From: an uncultured Clostridia bacterium
GTDB taxonomy: Bacteria; Bacillota; Clostridia; Peptostreptococcales; Anaerovoracaceae
Length of the DNA: 33,827 bases
Assembly: GCA_944383465.1 (NCBI GenBank)
Contig: CALWPQ010000032.1
Span: 1-33,827, forward strand
Reading direction: 5' to 3'
Below the pieces are notes generated by a model. It ran no database searches and was not told where the DNA came from. It was given only the letters and a program-made list of their open reading frames with translations. Shown here piece by piece: positions 14,102-22,629 of the stretch (within the stretch, counting starts at the first letter, position 1; every line of letters begins with the position of its first letter). Position numbers and translations under genes: made by a program.

Positions 14102-15406
14102 ATGCTTAGATGCGGGCTTCTGGGCGAAAAGCTTGGACACAGCTATTCACCGGCCATACATGCGGAGCTTGCGGATTATGAGTACAAACTGCATGAATGC
14201 GCGCCGGAGGATGTGGAAGCGTTTCTCACAGGATGCGGAAACGGGTCGGCGAAGGGAATTGTATCTGGCAGATGCGCTTCTAACTGTGAAAGCACGGAAT
14301 GCAAACATATTGCGGAATGGGATGGCCTTAATGTAACAATTCCTTATAAAAAGACGGTGATAAAATACTGTGACGAGCTTTCGGATACGGCAAGAAAAAT
14401 CGGCAGCGTAAACACACTCGTGCGCAGGGCAGACGGCAGCATTTACGGTGATAATACGGATGCGTACGGGTTTGAGCTGCTTGTCAGAAAAAGCGGTATC
14501 GATGTACGCGGCAAAAAGGCGCTTGTGCTTGGCAGCGGCGGTGCGTCAGTAACTGTTTGCAGTGTGCTTGCGTCTCTTGGCGCCGATCCAGTTGTCGTAA
14601 TTGCGCGCAGCGGAGCTGACAACTACGAAAATATTAAAGAGCGTCATGCGGATGCGGAAATTATAGTAAATACGACGCCTGTCGGAATGTATCCGCATAA
14701 CGGAGAAGCTCCTCTCGACCTTGCGGACTTTCCAAGGTGCTGCGGCGTGCTCGATATTATATATAATCCCGAAAGGACAGAGCTGCTGCTGGCGGCGGAG
14801 CGCCTCGGCATTCCGCATGCGGGCGGGCTTTATATGCTCGTCGCGCAGGCTAAGCGCAGCAGCGAGCTTTTTACAGGTATCAGGATAACTGACAGCGAAA
14901 TTGAACGCATAGAAAAAAAGCTGGCAGCGGCAATGAAGAATATAGTGCTCATCGGTATGCCGGGCTGTGGTAAGAGTACGGTAGCAGGACTCCTCGGAGC
15001 AGCTCTCGGGCGTGAAGTATTTGATGCCGACGCGCTGGTATCGGAGCTTGCGGGGATGTCGATCCCTGATATTTTCGCGAAATATGGCGAGGAAGTATTC
15101 AGAAAATATGAGACTGAAGCGATAAGAGAACTCGGAAAGAAGTCGGGAGCTGTAATAGCGACGGGCGGCGGCTGCATTACGCGCGCGGAAAATTATCCTC
15201 TGCTTCATCAGAACGGAGTTATCGTGTGGCTGAAGCGGGATATTTCTATGCTGCCCAAGGATGGACGGCCAATATCGCAGAAGAGCGATCTTGATGAGCT
15301 TTACGAGGCGCGCAGAGAGCTGTACGCACAGTTTTCCGATTTTGCAGCAGACAACAATGGCAGCGCGGAAGCGGCGGCGCGCGCAATAATTCGCGCGCTC
15401 ATTTGA
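14102..15406 (+). CDS. aroE-aroK: Bifunctional shikimate dehydrogenase / shikimate kinase
   Basis: A 434-residue fusion of two sequential pathway enzymes. Residues 1-275 are NADP shikimate dehydrogenase: HSYSPAIHAEL (shikimate site), NVTIPYKK (catalytic Lys), NTDAYGF (catalytic Asp), the GSGGAS nucleotide loop and a C-terminal helix. Residues 279-434 are shikimate kinase: Walker A GMPGCGKST (285-293), DADALV, ATGGGC and the lid region KDGRPIS. Between a helix and the catalytic Lys, the dehydrogenase has a Cys/Ser/Gly-rich insertion at about residues 44-72. There is no linker to speak of between domains, and the reading frame is open throughout, so this is a true fusion. Confidence 0.94.
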   Translation: MLRCGLLGEKLGHSYSPAIHAELADYEYKLHECAPEDVEAFLTGCGNGSAKGIVSGRCASNCESTECKHIAEWDGLNVTIPYKKTVIKYCDELSDTARKIGSVNTLVRRADGSIYGDNTDAYGFELLVRKSGIDVRGKKALVLGSGGASVTVCSVLASLGADPVVVIARSGADNYENIKERHADAEIIVNTTPVGMYPHNGEAPLDLADFPRCCGVLDIIYNPERTELLLAAERLGIPHAGGLYMLVAQAKRSSELFTGIRITDSEIERIEKKLAAAMKNIVLIGMPGCGKSTVAGLLGAALGREVFDADALVSELAGMSIPDIFAKYGEEVFRKYETEAIRELGKKSGAVIATGGGCITRAENYPLLHQNGVIVWLKRDISMLPKDGRPISQKSDLDELYEARRELYAQFSDFAADNNGSAEAAARAIIRALI

Positions 15407-15446
15407 GAGAGTTTTTATTGATATTCATATTTTTATGGGGGCAGAA

Positions 15447-15887
15447 ATGAAAATATTAGTTATAAACGGACCGAATATAAATATGCTCGGGCTGCGTGAG
15501 CCGGGCATTTACGGCAGCGGTACTTATGAAGCGCTGCTTTCATTTGTGCGCAGCGTTTGCGAGAAAGAGGGCATAGAGGTGTCCTTTTTTCAGTCAAATC
15601 ACGAGGGTGATATAGTGGACTGCATACAGAAGGCCTACGGTGAGCAGGACGGAATAGTGATAAATCCGGCGGCGTACACACATACGAGTATCGCGATTCT
15701 CGATGCGCTCAAGGCTGTTTCCATTCCTGCTGTAGAAGTTCACATATCCGATGTAAAGAGCAGGGAGGATTTCAGGCAGGTTTCATATGCGGGCAGAGTG
15801 TGCGTCAGGACATATATGGGTCTTGGATTTGACGGCTACAAAGAAGCGGTGTTGTTTTTGAAGCAGTATCTGAATAATGGAGTTTGA
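15447..15887 (+). CDS. aroQ: Type II 3-dehydroquinate dehydratase
   Basis: A 146-residue enzyme dehydrating 3-dehydroquinate to 3-dehydroshikimate. The start at 15447 is preferred: GGGGGCAGAA precedes it, and the protein then opens with the family-typical MKILVINGPN. An ATG at 15435 has no ribosome binding site. Conserved parts are the lid with LREPGIYG (catalytic Arg and Tyr), QSNHEGDIVD, NPAAYTHTSIAI, the EVHISD block with its catalytic His, and a C-terminal GLGFDGY. It completes the seven chorismate genes within one operon. azlC begins three bases after its stop. Confidence 0.95.
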   Translation: MKILVINGPNINMLGLREPGIYGSGTYEALLSFVRSVCEKEGIEVSFFQSNHEGDIVDCIQKAYGEQDGIVINPAAYTHTSIAILDALKAVSIPAVEVHISDVKSREDFRQVSYAGRVCVRTYMGLGFDGYKEAVLFLKQYLNNGV

Positions 15888-15890
15888 GAA

Positions 15891-16691
15891 ATGGAGCGGA
15901 AACGAAAGACGATAAGATATGCATTTCAAGCTTCTCTTCCTATAATGGCAGGATATATAGTGCTCGGTATAGGCTTTGGCATCCTTTTGCAAAATGCAGG
16001 ATATTCGTGGCTGTATGCGGTGGTGATGAGCATTGCGATATACGCGGGCTCGATGCAGTATGTTGCAGTGGAGCTTTTGGCAGGAGGCGCGTCACTTGCG
16101 GCGGCTGCGCTTATGACTTTTTTTGTTAATATCAGACATTTGTTTTATGGTATTTCTATGCTTGAGCCTTATAAAAATACAGGCTTAAAAAAGCCGTACC
16201 TCATATTTGCCCTTACTGATGAAACATTTTTACTCGTGTGCACGCCGAATATTCCAGGTGATATTGACAGGAACGGCTATTATTTTTTTATATCGCTTTT
16301 TAATCAGATATATTGGGTGATAGGGTGCGTGTCGGGGGCGCTGCTTGGAAATATCATACCGTTTGATACTACCGGTGTCGACTTTGTGATGACCGCGCTT
16401 TTTGTCGTTATTTTTTTAGAACAGTGGGAGAGTGTAGGAAAAATTGCAAAGAAAGCCGCACCTAAAAATGAAAGCACAGATAGTGCAGCCCAAAATACTG
16501 CGAAAAGCCTTGCATTGCGAATTAAAAATGGGATTATCACTCATATACCGGCAGTAACGGGACTTGCGGCGTCGTTTTTGTGCCTGCTTATCTTCGGTGA
16601 TGAGGATTTTCTCATTCCCTCTATGGTTTTGATATCGGCAGTGCTGCTTGCTGCACGCGGCAGACTTGAAAGAGGTGAGATGCATGACTGA
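15891..16691 (+). CDS. azlC: AzlC family amino acid exporter, large subunit
   Basis: A 266-residue membrane protein of the AzlC/YgaZ family, which exports branched-chain or related amino acids together with a small AzlD partner. The family start (RYAFQASLPIMAGYIVLGIGFGILL), the GSMQYVAVELLAGGASL block and NIRHLFYGISML are clear. Several hydrophobic helices follow, with a charged, predicted cytoplasmic loop at about 180-210. It begins three bases after aroQ and overlaps azlD by eight bases, so it is very likely part of the aromatic operon. The substrate here may be an aromatic amino acid, by context only. Confidence 0.9.
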   Translation: MERKRKTIRYAFQASLPIMAGYIVLGIGFGILLQNAGYSWLYAVVMSIAIYAGSMQYVAVELLAGGASLAAAALMTFFVNIRHLFYGISMLEPYKNTGLKKPYLIFALTDETFLLVCTPNIPGDIDRNGYYFFISLFNQIYWVIGCVSGALLGNIIPFDTTGVDFVMTALFVVIFLEQWESVGKIAKKAAPKNESTDSAAQNTAKSLALRIKNGIITHIPAVTGLAASFLCLLIFGDEDFLIPSMVLISAVLLAARGRLERGEMHD

Positions 16692-17007
16692 AACTATTCA
16701 TTCGTTTCTTTTGATAGCTATCATAGCAGCTGTAACCGCGTCCATAAGATTTATGCCTTTTGTAGTATTCAGAAAAGACGCGCCGCGCGTCATAATATAT
16801 CTCGGTAAGGTGCTGCCGCATGCAATAATGGGGATGCTGCTTGTTTACTGTCTGAAAGGTATATCGATATTTACGGGAGCACACGGAATTCCTGAATTTA
16901 TCTCGATAGCCTTTGTGGTGGCAGTGCATAAATGGAGGCACAATACGCTGCTTTCACTTATCGGCGGTACGGCAATATATATGCTGCTCGTGCAGCTTGT
17001 GTTTTAA
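16684..17007 (+). CDS. azlD: AzlD family amino acid exporter, small subunit
   Basis: A 107-residue protein with about four hydrophobic helices. The start at 16684 (MTETIHSF) follows GAGGTGAGATGC, whose GAGGTGAG can serve as ribosome binding site, and overlaps azlC by eight bases. Family marks are TASIRFMPFVVF near the start, the PHAIMGMLLVYCL helix, and KWRHNTLLSLIGGTAIYMLL at the end. AzlD works with AzlC as a two-component exporter in the membrane. Its stop overlaps the stop of the convergent thioredoxin gene by four bases, so there is no room for a separate terminator. Confidence 0.9.
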   Translation: MTETIHSFLLIAIIAAVTASIRFMPFVVFRKDAPRVIIYLGKVLPHAIMGMLLVYCLKGISIFTGAHGIPEFISIAFVVAVHKWRHNTLLSLIGGTAIYMLLVQLVF

Positions 17008-17315
17008 AGAAATATCTGCACGAGCTCTTCTTTCGGACGGTAGCCGATGGCGCTTTCCTTTACTTCGCCGTTCTCAAAAAGTATAACGGTCGGAATACTC
17101 ATAACACCAAACTTGATCGAGAGCGCGGCCTCTTCATCGACATTGACTTTGCCGATTTTTATCTTGTCGCCGTACTCTTCGGCGATTTCTTCAATAACGG
17201 GTGCGAGCATTTTGCAAGGTCCGCACCATGCAGCCCAAAAATCAACGAGTACAGGCTTGTCCGATTTTAATACTTCCTCTTCAAAATTTTCCGATGTAAT
17301 AGTAATCTCTTTCAT
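17004..17315 (-). CDS. trxA: Thioredoxin
   Basis: A 103-residue thioredoxin. The start at 17315 is chosen because AAAGGAGA precedes it; a longer in-frame extension has no support and would run into the neighbouring gene. The redox motif WCGPC has its Cys at positions 31 and 34. The cis-Pro loop (MSIPT) and the GYRPKEEL end are normal. It reduces protein disulfides in the cytoplasm. It lies 16 bases downstream of a small ferredoxin-thioredoxin-reductase-like gene on the same strand, which suggests that ferredoxin rather than NADPH may supply its electrons. It is convergent with azlD. Confidence 0.95.
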   Translation of the reverse strand: MKEITITSENFEEEVLKSDKPVLVDFWAAWCGPCKMLAPVIEEIAEEYGDKIKIGKVNVDEEAALSIKFGVMSIPTVILFENGEVKESAIGYRPKEELVQIFL

Positions 17316-17331
17316 TATAAAATCTCCTTTC

Positions 17332-17532
17332 CTAATCGCGCTGCTTATAGTACAGCATACAGTGGCAATAGCCTTCAAAATCAGGGTCGGCTATTTGATC
17401 TCGAAATTCTTTGCACATACAGAGATTGTCCTCGCTTTTTTCCAGACGGCAAGGACAGTAGCCGCCGCGGGCTTCGAGGCCTTCTTTAATAGTCTTTACA
17501 ATTTCTTCATTTTCATTAAGTAAAATTTTCAT
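17332..17532 (-). CDS. Small FTR catalytic-subunit-like iron-sulfur/disulfide protein
   Basis: A 66-residue protein. The ATG at 17532 is preferred over a TTG two codons upstream, since AAGGAG lies eight bases before it. Six cysteines form three C-x-C pairs: CPC (26, 28), CMC (38, 40) and CHC (56, 58), ending CHCMLYY. This is the pattern of the catalytic chain of ferredoxin-thioredoxin reductase, which carries a [4Fe-4S] cluster beside a redox disulfide. The distance from the first to the last Cys (32 residues) equals that of plant FTR, but the middle pair sits about seven residues earlier. Its position upstream of trxA supports a thioredoxin-reducing role. Confidence 0.75.
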   Translation of the reverse strand: MKILLNENEEIVKTIKEGLEARGGYCPCRLEKSEDNLCMCKEFRDQIADPDFEGYCHCMLYYKQRD

Positions 17533-17656
17533 CGCCAAAGCTCCTTTCTTAAGAGCTGTTTATATCTTATACAATGATGATACCACATAATTTTTATTTT
17601 AAAATACCTAATCTTATGATAAAATGTATTTAATAAATGATGGGAGGTAAATACCT

Positions 17657-18478
17657 ATGTTAAAAATAGCACTTTGTCAGATGATGTGTTCGCGCAAAAA
17701 AACGATGGAGGAGAACAAGGCAGAGAACTGGGCTACGGCTGCAAGGCTCGTAGACGAGGCTGCGGCAAACGGAGCGCAGATGGTGGTGCTCCCTGAGATC
17801 TGGAATTGTCCTTATACAAACAAGTGTTTTGAGCCATATTCTGAGACTGAGGATGGCGAGACGGTAAAGCTTATGTCAGAATGGGCTAAAAAGAACGGGA
17901 TATATCTTATTGGCGGCTCAATTCCTGAAAACAGGAATGGCAAGATTTACAACACCTGCTTTGTATTCGACAGAGAGGGAAATATTATTGCGAAGAATAG
18001 TAAGACGCATCTTTTCGACATAAATGTACCCGGAAAAATTAAATTCATGGAATCGGAAGTGCTTACTCCGGGCGACGGTGCAACGGTATTCGATACGGAA
18101 TACGGCAGAATGGGAGTTGCTATCTGCTTTGATGTAAGATTTTCAGCTTTCATACAGAAAATGGCGGATGACGGCGCCAAGCTCATATTCCTTCCAGCGT
18201 CGTTTAATATGACGACAGGACCTGCGCACTGGGATATCTCAATGAGAATGCGCGCGATCGACAATCAGATATTTTTTGCGGCCTGTGCGCCTGCGCGCTG
18301 CACGGAATCATCATATGTAGGTTACGGCAATTCTTGTGTGGCAGATCCGTGGGGTGATTTTATTGCTCACGCCGATGAAACGGAGCAGATACTTTACGCG
18401 GATATCGATTTTGACAGGATAGAAGAGGTAAGAGAGCAGCTTCCTATTGTGAGAAACAGGAGACCGGAGTTGTACTGA
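17657..18478 (+). CDS. Carbon-nitrogen hydrolase, omega-amidase (Nit2) type
   Basis: A 273-residue nitrilase-superfamily enzyme. The catalytic triad is E47 (VVLPEIWN), K116 (KTHLFDI) and C157 (VAICFDVRF). The sequence around NCPY, KTHLFDINVPG and CFDVRF is close to Nit2/omega-amidase, which hydrolyses alpha-ketoglutaramate and alpha-ketosuccinamate formed by glutamine or asparagine transaminases. That would fit a role in salvage of keto amides after aromatic keto acid transamination, although the gene is separate from the aro operon. GGGAGG precedes the ATG. It is divergent from the FTR-like gene. Confidence 0.9.
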   Translation: MLKIALCQMMCSRKKTMEENKAENWATAARLVDEAAANGAQMVVLPEIWNCPYTNKCFEPYSETEDGETVKLMSEWAKKNGIYLIGGSIPENRNGKIYNTCFVFDREGNIIAKNSKTHLFDINVPGKIKFMESEVLTPGDGATVFDTEYGRMGVAICFDVRFSAFIQKMADDGAKLIFLPASFNMTTGPAHWDISMRMRAIDNQIFFAACAPARCTESSYVGYGNSCVADPWGDFIAHADETEQILYADIDFDRIEEVREQLPIVRNRRPELY

Positions 18479-18641
18479 TAATAAATGGCGCGAAATGAAA
18501 GAATATACCGGTAAGATAAACTTATATGATAAGTGCAAATTTGCTGCCTGGCTTTAAGAAAAATCACTTTTAATTTATAATGCATTAGTTTATAATGAAA
18601 GATAGTAGATTATTATATTTTATAATCAGGAGGAAAGACGA

Positions 18642-19796
18642 ATGAAAAAAGTATTAGTTGTTTTACTTGCACTTGTTATGGTATTCAGCTTTGCTGCCTG
18701 CGGCGGAGGCGGAGATGATGCTGATAACAACAACGGCGGTGATGCTGCAGGAAATTCTTATGACAGTATTCCTGATACTATGACTTCAGATGACGGAACA
18801 TATGAAGTAGCGTTCGTAACAGATGTTGGCCAGCTCAAGGACAACTCGTTCAACCAGTTCACTTGGAACGGTGTTAAGGGTTATGCCAACGCCAACGGAC
18901 TTTCGTACAAGTATTACCAGCCGGCAAACGGCAATGAAGCTACTGACGCAGACAGACTTGAAGCTATGTCCTCTGCTGCGGATGCAGGCGCAAAAGTAGT
19001 TGTTGCGGCAGGATTCCTTCAGGGTCCGGCTCTCCAGCAGGCTGCTGTTGCTTATCCTGACACTATGTTCCTCTTCGTTGACGGATGGACGCTTCAGGAC
19101 GATGAAGGCAACGACCTTCAGAATGTAGCTGCTGTTGTTTACCAGGAAGAGCAGGCAGGATATCTCGCAGGCTACGCGGTAGTAATGGAAGGCTTCACGA
19201 AACTCGGATTTTCGGGCGGCGGCGGCGGAACTAACCCTGCATGCATCAGATATGGCTATGGATTTGTACAGGGTGCCGAAGCTGCGGCAGAAGTTAAAGG
19301 TGTAGATATTGAGATGAAGTACAGCTGGGAGTACGGCTCATCGTATTCACCGTCACCTGACCTTCAGGCTATGCTCAATGGTTGGTATCAGGCAGGTACG
19401 GAAGTTGTTTTCGAGTGCGGCGGATCGATGTATCAGTCTGCATTTGCAGCAGCAGGTGCTAACGATGCTTATGTAGTAGGCGTTGATACCGATCAGTCAG
19501 GTCTCTCGGAAACGGTTATTACATCAGCTATGAAAGATCTTGCGGGCTCTGTTGAGGATGTACTCGCCGCTTTCTATGCAGGTAACTGGTCGGATTTTGG
19601 AGGCAAGTGCGTAACTCTCGGTGCTGCTGAGGGAAGAGTAGGCATACCTACGGACACCTGGTCGTTCCAGAACTGGACGGTTGAAGAGTATAACACTATG
19701 TTTGAAGACCTCAAGTCAGGAAACCTCGTTGTCGACAATACAGAAATCTCTGATCCAAGCACAGTATCGTGGGATCACATCACATTCGTAAACTAA
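18642..19796 (+). CDS. BMP family lipoprotein, nucleoside ABC transporter binding protein
   Basis: A 384-residue lipoprotein of the Bmp/PnrA/Med family, which binds purine nucleosides outside the membrane. It has a signal peptide with lipobox FAAC (Cys20), a Gly/Asp/Asn-rich linker of about 25 residues, then the periplasmic-binding-protein fold: VAFVTDVGQLKDNSFNQFTWNG, AAGFLQGPALQQAA, FLFVDGW, a Gly-rich GFSGGGGG stretch, and GVDTDQSGLS. CAGGAGG precedes the ATG. A strong terminator between this gene and the ATPase gene should give more binding protein than transporter, as in many uptake systems. The exact nucleoside is not predictable. Confidence 0.92.
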   Translation: MKKVLVVLLALVMVFSFAACGGGGDDADNNNGGDAAGNSYDSIPDTMTSDDGTYEVAFVTDVGQLKDNSFNQFTWNGVKGYANANGLSYKYYQPANGNEATDADRLEAMSSAADAGAKVVVAAGFLQGPALQQAAVAYPDTMFLFVDGWTLQDDEGNDLQNVAAVVYQEEQAGYLAGYAVVMEGFTKLGFSGGGGGTNPACIRYGYGFVQGAEAAAEVKGVDIEMKYSWEYGSSYSPSPDLQAMLNGWYQAGTEVVFECGGSMYQSAFAAAGANDAYVVGVDTDQSGLSETVITSAMKDLAGSVEDVLAAFYAGNWSDFGGKCVTLGAAEGRVGIPTDTWSFQNWTVEEYNTMFEDLKSGNLVVDNTEISDPSTVSWDHITFVN

Positions 19797-19835
19797 TTGA
19801 TGATAAATATTAAATGGTTATCAATGACCGATAAT

Positions 19836-19865
19836 AAAAGGGGGGATTATTTATTCCCCCTTTTT
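19836..19865 (+). terminator. Intercistronic terminator within the nucleoside transporter operon
   Basis: The stem 19836-19846 / 19855-19865 has five G-C pairs flanked by A-T pairs, with an eight-base loop and T-run. It lies between the binding-protein gene and the ATPase gene and is probably leaky, setting their ratio. Confidence 0.85.
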
Positions 19866-19893
19866 GTAGGTCATAAGGAAAGAGAAAATTATT

Positions 19894-21429
19894 ATGCCGG
19901 AATATGTAATAGAAATGAACCACATTAGGAAGGAGTTTCCTGGAATTGTGGCCAATGACGATATAACGCTTAAGCTAAGGAAAGGCGAAATACACGCGCT
20001 TCTCGGAGAAAACGGGGCGGGAAAATCGACGCTTATGAGTGTTTTGTTCGGACTTTACCAGCCGGAAAAAGGTACGATAAAAAAGGATGGACAAGAAGTA
20101 AAGATAGAAAATCCCAACGACGCGACAGAGCTGGGCATAGGAATGGTGCATCAGCATTTTAAGCTGATAGATGTATTTACCGTGCTCGATAATATTATAC
20201 TCGGGGCGGAAACGACAAAATTCGGTTTTCTTAAGAAAAAGGAAGCAAGGGAAAAAGTAGCGGAGCTTTCGGAGCGCTACGGGCTTAAGGTGAATCTTAA
20301 TGCGAAAGTCGAAGATATTACTGTGGGAATGCAGCAGAGAGTCGAAATTCTCAAGATGCTTTACCGCGACAACGATATTCTTATCTTTGACGAGCCTACG
20401 GCGGTACTTACGCCGCAGGAAATTGATGAACTTATGGAAATTATGAGAGGATTTGCGCGCGAGGGTAAGTCTATCTTGTTTATTACGCATAAATTAAATG
20501 AAATAATGGCGGTATCGGATCGCGTGACAGTGCTGCACAAGGGTAAGTGCATAGGCACAGTGAATACGAAAGACGTCACGAAAAGCGAGCTTTCCACGAT
20601 GATGGTAGGGCGTCCGGTGCAGCTTGAAATCACAAAAGGAGAAAGCAGGCCGACTGATGTAGTGCTTTCTGTAAGGGACTTGACCGTACCGTCAAAGGTG
20701 CATAAAAACGATGCTGTACGCAGTGTGTCATTTGATGTGCGCGGAGGTGAAATCGTGTGTATAGCCGGCATAGACGGTAACGGGCAGACTGAGCTTGTGC
20801 AGGGGCTTACAGGTCTCGAAAAGATGAGCCGTGGCAGCATTACGCTCTGCGGTAGCGATATTTCAGGCGCGAGTATAAGGAAGAGAAGTGTGACTGGAAT
20901 GAGTCACATTCCTGAGGACAGACATAAACACGGATTGGTGCTTGATTATACACTGGAGCAAAATCTTGTACTTCAAAAGTATAAAGATCCGCAGTTTCAG
21001 CGCGGTGGGTTTATTCGCTTTGATGAAGTGAGAAAATATGCGGACAAGCTCATAGAGGAATACGACGTGCGCTCAGGGCAGGGAGCGGTTACAACGGCAA
21101 GAAGCATGTCGGGCGGCAACCAGCAAAAGGCGATAATCGCAAGAGAGCTTGACCGAGATGCACCGCTTATAATAGCGGTGCAGCCAACGCGGGGACTCGA
21201 TGTAGGTGCGATAGAACACATACACAGGCAGCTCGTACATGAGCGCGACCGCGGCAAAGCTGTGCTGCTCGTATCGCTGGAGCTCGACGAAGTTATGAGT
21301 CTTGCCGATAGGATACTCGTTATGTATGAGGGTGAAATAGTCGGAGAACTCGACCCTAAAAAGACAGATGCGCAGGAGCTTGGACTTTATATGTCGGGAG
21401 CCAAACGCGAGGAAAAGGGGGAGCAATAG
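19894..21429 (+). CDS. Nucleoside ABC transporter, double ATP-binding subunit
   Basis: A 511-residue ATPase with two fused nucleotide-binding domains, as in YufO/NupO and RbsA. Domain 1 has Walker A GENGAGKST at about residue 38, the VGMQQRVEI signature and Walker B ILIFDEPTAVLTP. Domain 2 has a degenerate P-loop GIDGNGQTEL, the MSGGNQQK signature and a weak Walker B (LIIAVQPTRGLD). Loss of the Lys in the second P-loop is normal for this family, so hydrolysis is mainly in the first site. It abuts the first permease gene without a gap. It powers uptake across the membrane with the two permeases downstream. Confidence 0.95.
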   Translation: MPEYVIEMNHIRKEFPGIVANDDITLKLRKGEIHALLGENGAGKSTLMSVLFGLYQPEKGTIKKDGQEVKIENPNDATELGIGMVHQHFKLIDVFTVLDNIILGAETTKFGFLKKKEAREKVAELSERYGLKVNLNAKVEDITVGMQQRVEILKMLYRDNDILIFDEPTAVLTPQEIDELMEIMRGFAREGKSILFITHKLNEIMAVSDRVTVLHKGKCIGTVNTKDVTKSELSTMMVGRPVQLEITKGESRPTDVVLSVRDLTVPSKVHKNDAVRSVSFDVRGGEIVCIAGIDGNGQTELVQGLTGLEKMSRGSITLCGSDISGASIRKRSVTGMSHIPEDRHKHGLVLDYTLEQNLVLQKYKDPQFQRGGFIRFDEVRKYADKLIEEYDVRSGQGAVTTARSMSGGNQQKAIIARELDRDAPLIIAVQPTRGLDVGAIEHIHRQLVHERDRGKAVLLVSLELDEVMSLADRILVMYEGEIVGELDPKKTDAQELGLYMSGAKREEKGEQ

Positions 21430-22629
21430 ATGTATAGGCTCGATAAAGAGACAGGAAAGCAGAAATTTTTTGCGGGCGATGGTACAAAAAGCGTAATTTC
21501 TGCTTTGATTTCAATATTTATAGGTATGCTTGTGGGTACCTTAATCGTTGTGTTTGTCGGACTTAACAGCGATGGTATATCGGCTAAGGGCATACTGGAG
21601 GGCATTAAACTGATATTCTTAGGGCTCTTCAGTACAGGAAGAGATGGAGGCGACCTCAGTTTCGGCTTTAATGTTGTAAACATAGGAAATATGCTCTTCC
21701 GAGCGACGCCGCTTATACTTACGGGACTTTCTGTAGCGGTGGCATTTAAGACGGGGCTTTTCAATATAGGTGCGCCGGGGCAGTATCTCATGGGTACGGC
21801 GGCTTCAATCTGCATAGCGCTTTCGGTACCGACAAGCTCGGTGCCGGCGGGTATCGTGTGGGTGCTCGCGTTTTGCGGCGGCATTCTGGCGGGCGCGCTG
21901 TGGGGAGCCGTTCCGGGGGCGCTCAAAGCATTTTTGAATATAAACGAAGTTATAACCTGTATTATGACTAACTGGATTGCGGCCAACCTCGTGACCTGGT
22001 TTTTTGACAAGAGCAATCTTAAAAATATGACAGAGGCAGGTAAGGTTGGATATACGTATAAGACTTCCGTAAATGGCGTGCAGACGCCGGGCTTGGGCCT
22101 TGACAAGATCTTTGCGGGCTCTCAGGTGAACGGGGGCATAATAATTGCGGTAATAATCGCGGTAATTATGTATGTGATGATGTCAAAGACGACATTCGGC
22201 TATGAGCTCAAAGCGTGCGGCGCCAACCGCCACGCGGCAAAGTATGCAGGTATAAACGACAAGAAGAACATAATACTTTCGATGGTGATTGCCGGAGGTC
22301 TCTCTGGAAGCGCCGCGGCGCTCTACTGGCTCTCCGGCCATACGGAGTTCTACTGGTCGACGTATCAGGCGCTTCCGGCAGTTGGATTTAACGGTATACC
22401 TGTGGCGCTGCTTGCGGCTAACAATCCTATCGCAGTTATATTCAGCGGCTGTTTTATGTCAATACTCAATATTGCGGGAATGCAGCTAAAAACGCTCACT
22501 GCGTACAATGAGTATATTACAGATATAATAATTGCGACGATAGTTTATCTATCGGCATTCTCTATGATGATAAAGACGATAATAAATAATGTGCAGAAGA
22601 AAAAGAGTGAGAAAGGGGGAGAAAAGTAA
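21430..22629 (+). CDS. Nucleoside ABC transporter permease 1
   Basis: A 399-residue membrane subunit of the BPD_transp_2 (RbsC/YufP-like) family. A short charged N-terminus is followed by about nine hydrophobic helices. Family blocks include FNIGAPGQYLMGTAASI, LKAFLNINEVITCIMTNWIA, and the coupling-helix region ACGANRHAAKYAGI. An inserted segment of about 50 residues at 185-225 lies between helices. It starts immediately after the ATPase stop and shares one base with the next permease. It corresponds to NupP by order and length. Confidence 0.93.
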   Translation: MYRLDKETGKQKFFAGDGTKSVISALISIFIGMLVGTLIVVFVGLNSDGISAKGILEGIKLIFLGLFSTGRDGGDLSFGFNVVNIGNMLFRATPLILTGLSVAVAFKTGLFNIGAPGQYLMGTAASICIALSVPTSSVPAGIVWVLAFCGGILAGALWGAVPGALKAFLNINEVITCIMTNWIAANLVTWFFDKSNLKNMTEAGKVGYTYKTSVNGVQTPGLGLDKIFAGSQVNGGIIIAVIIAVIMYVMMSKTTFGYELKACGANRHAAKYAGINDKKNIILSMVIAGGLSGSAAALYWLSGHTEFYWSTYQALPAVGFNGIPVALLAANNPIAVIFSGCFMSILNIAGMQLKTLTAYNEYITDIIIATIVYLSAFSMMIKTIINNVQKKKSEKGGEK

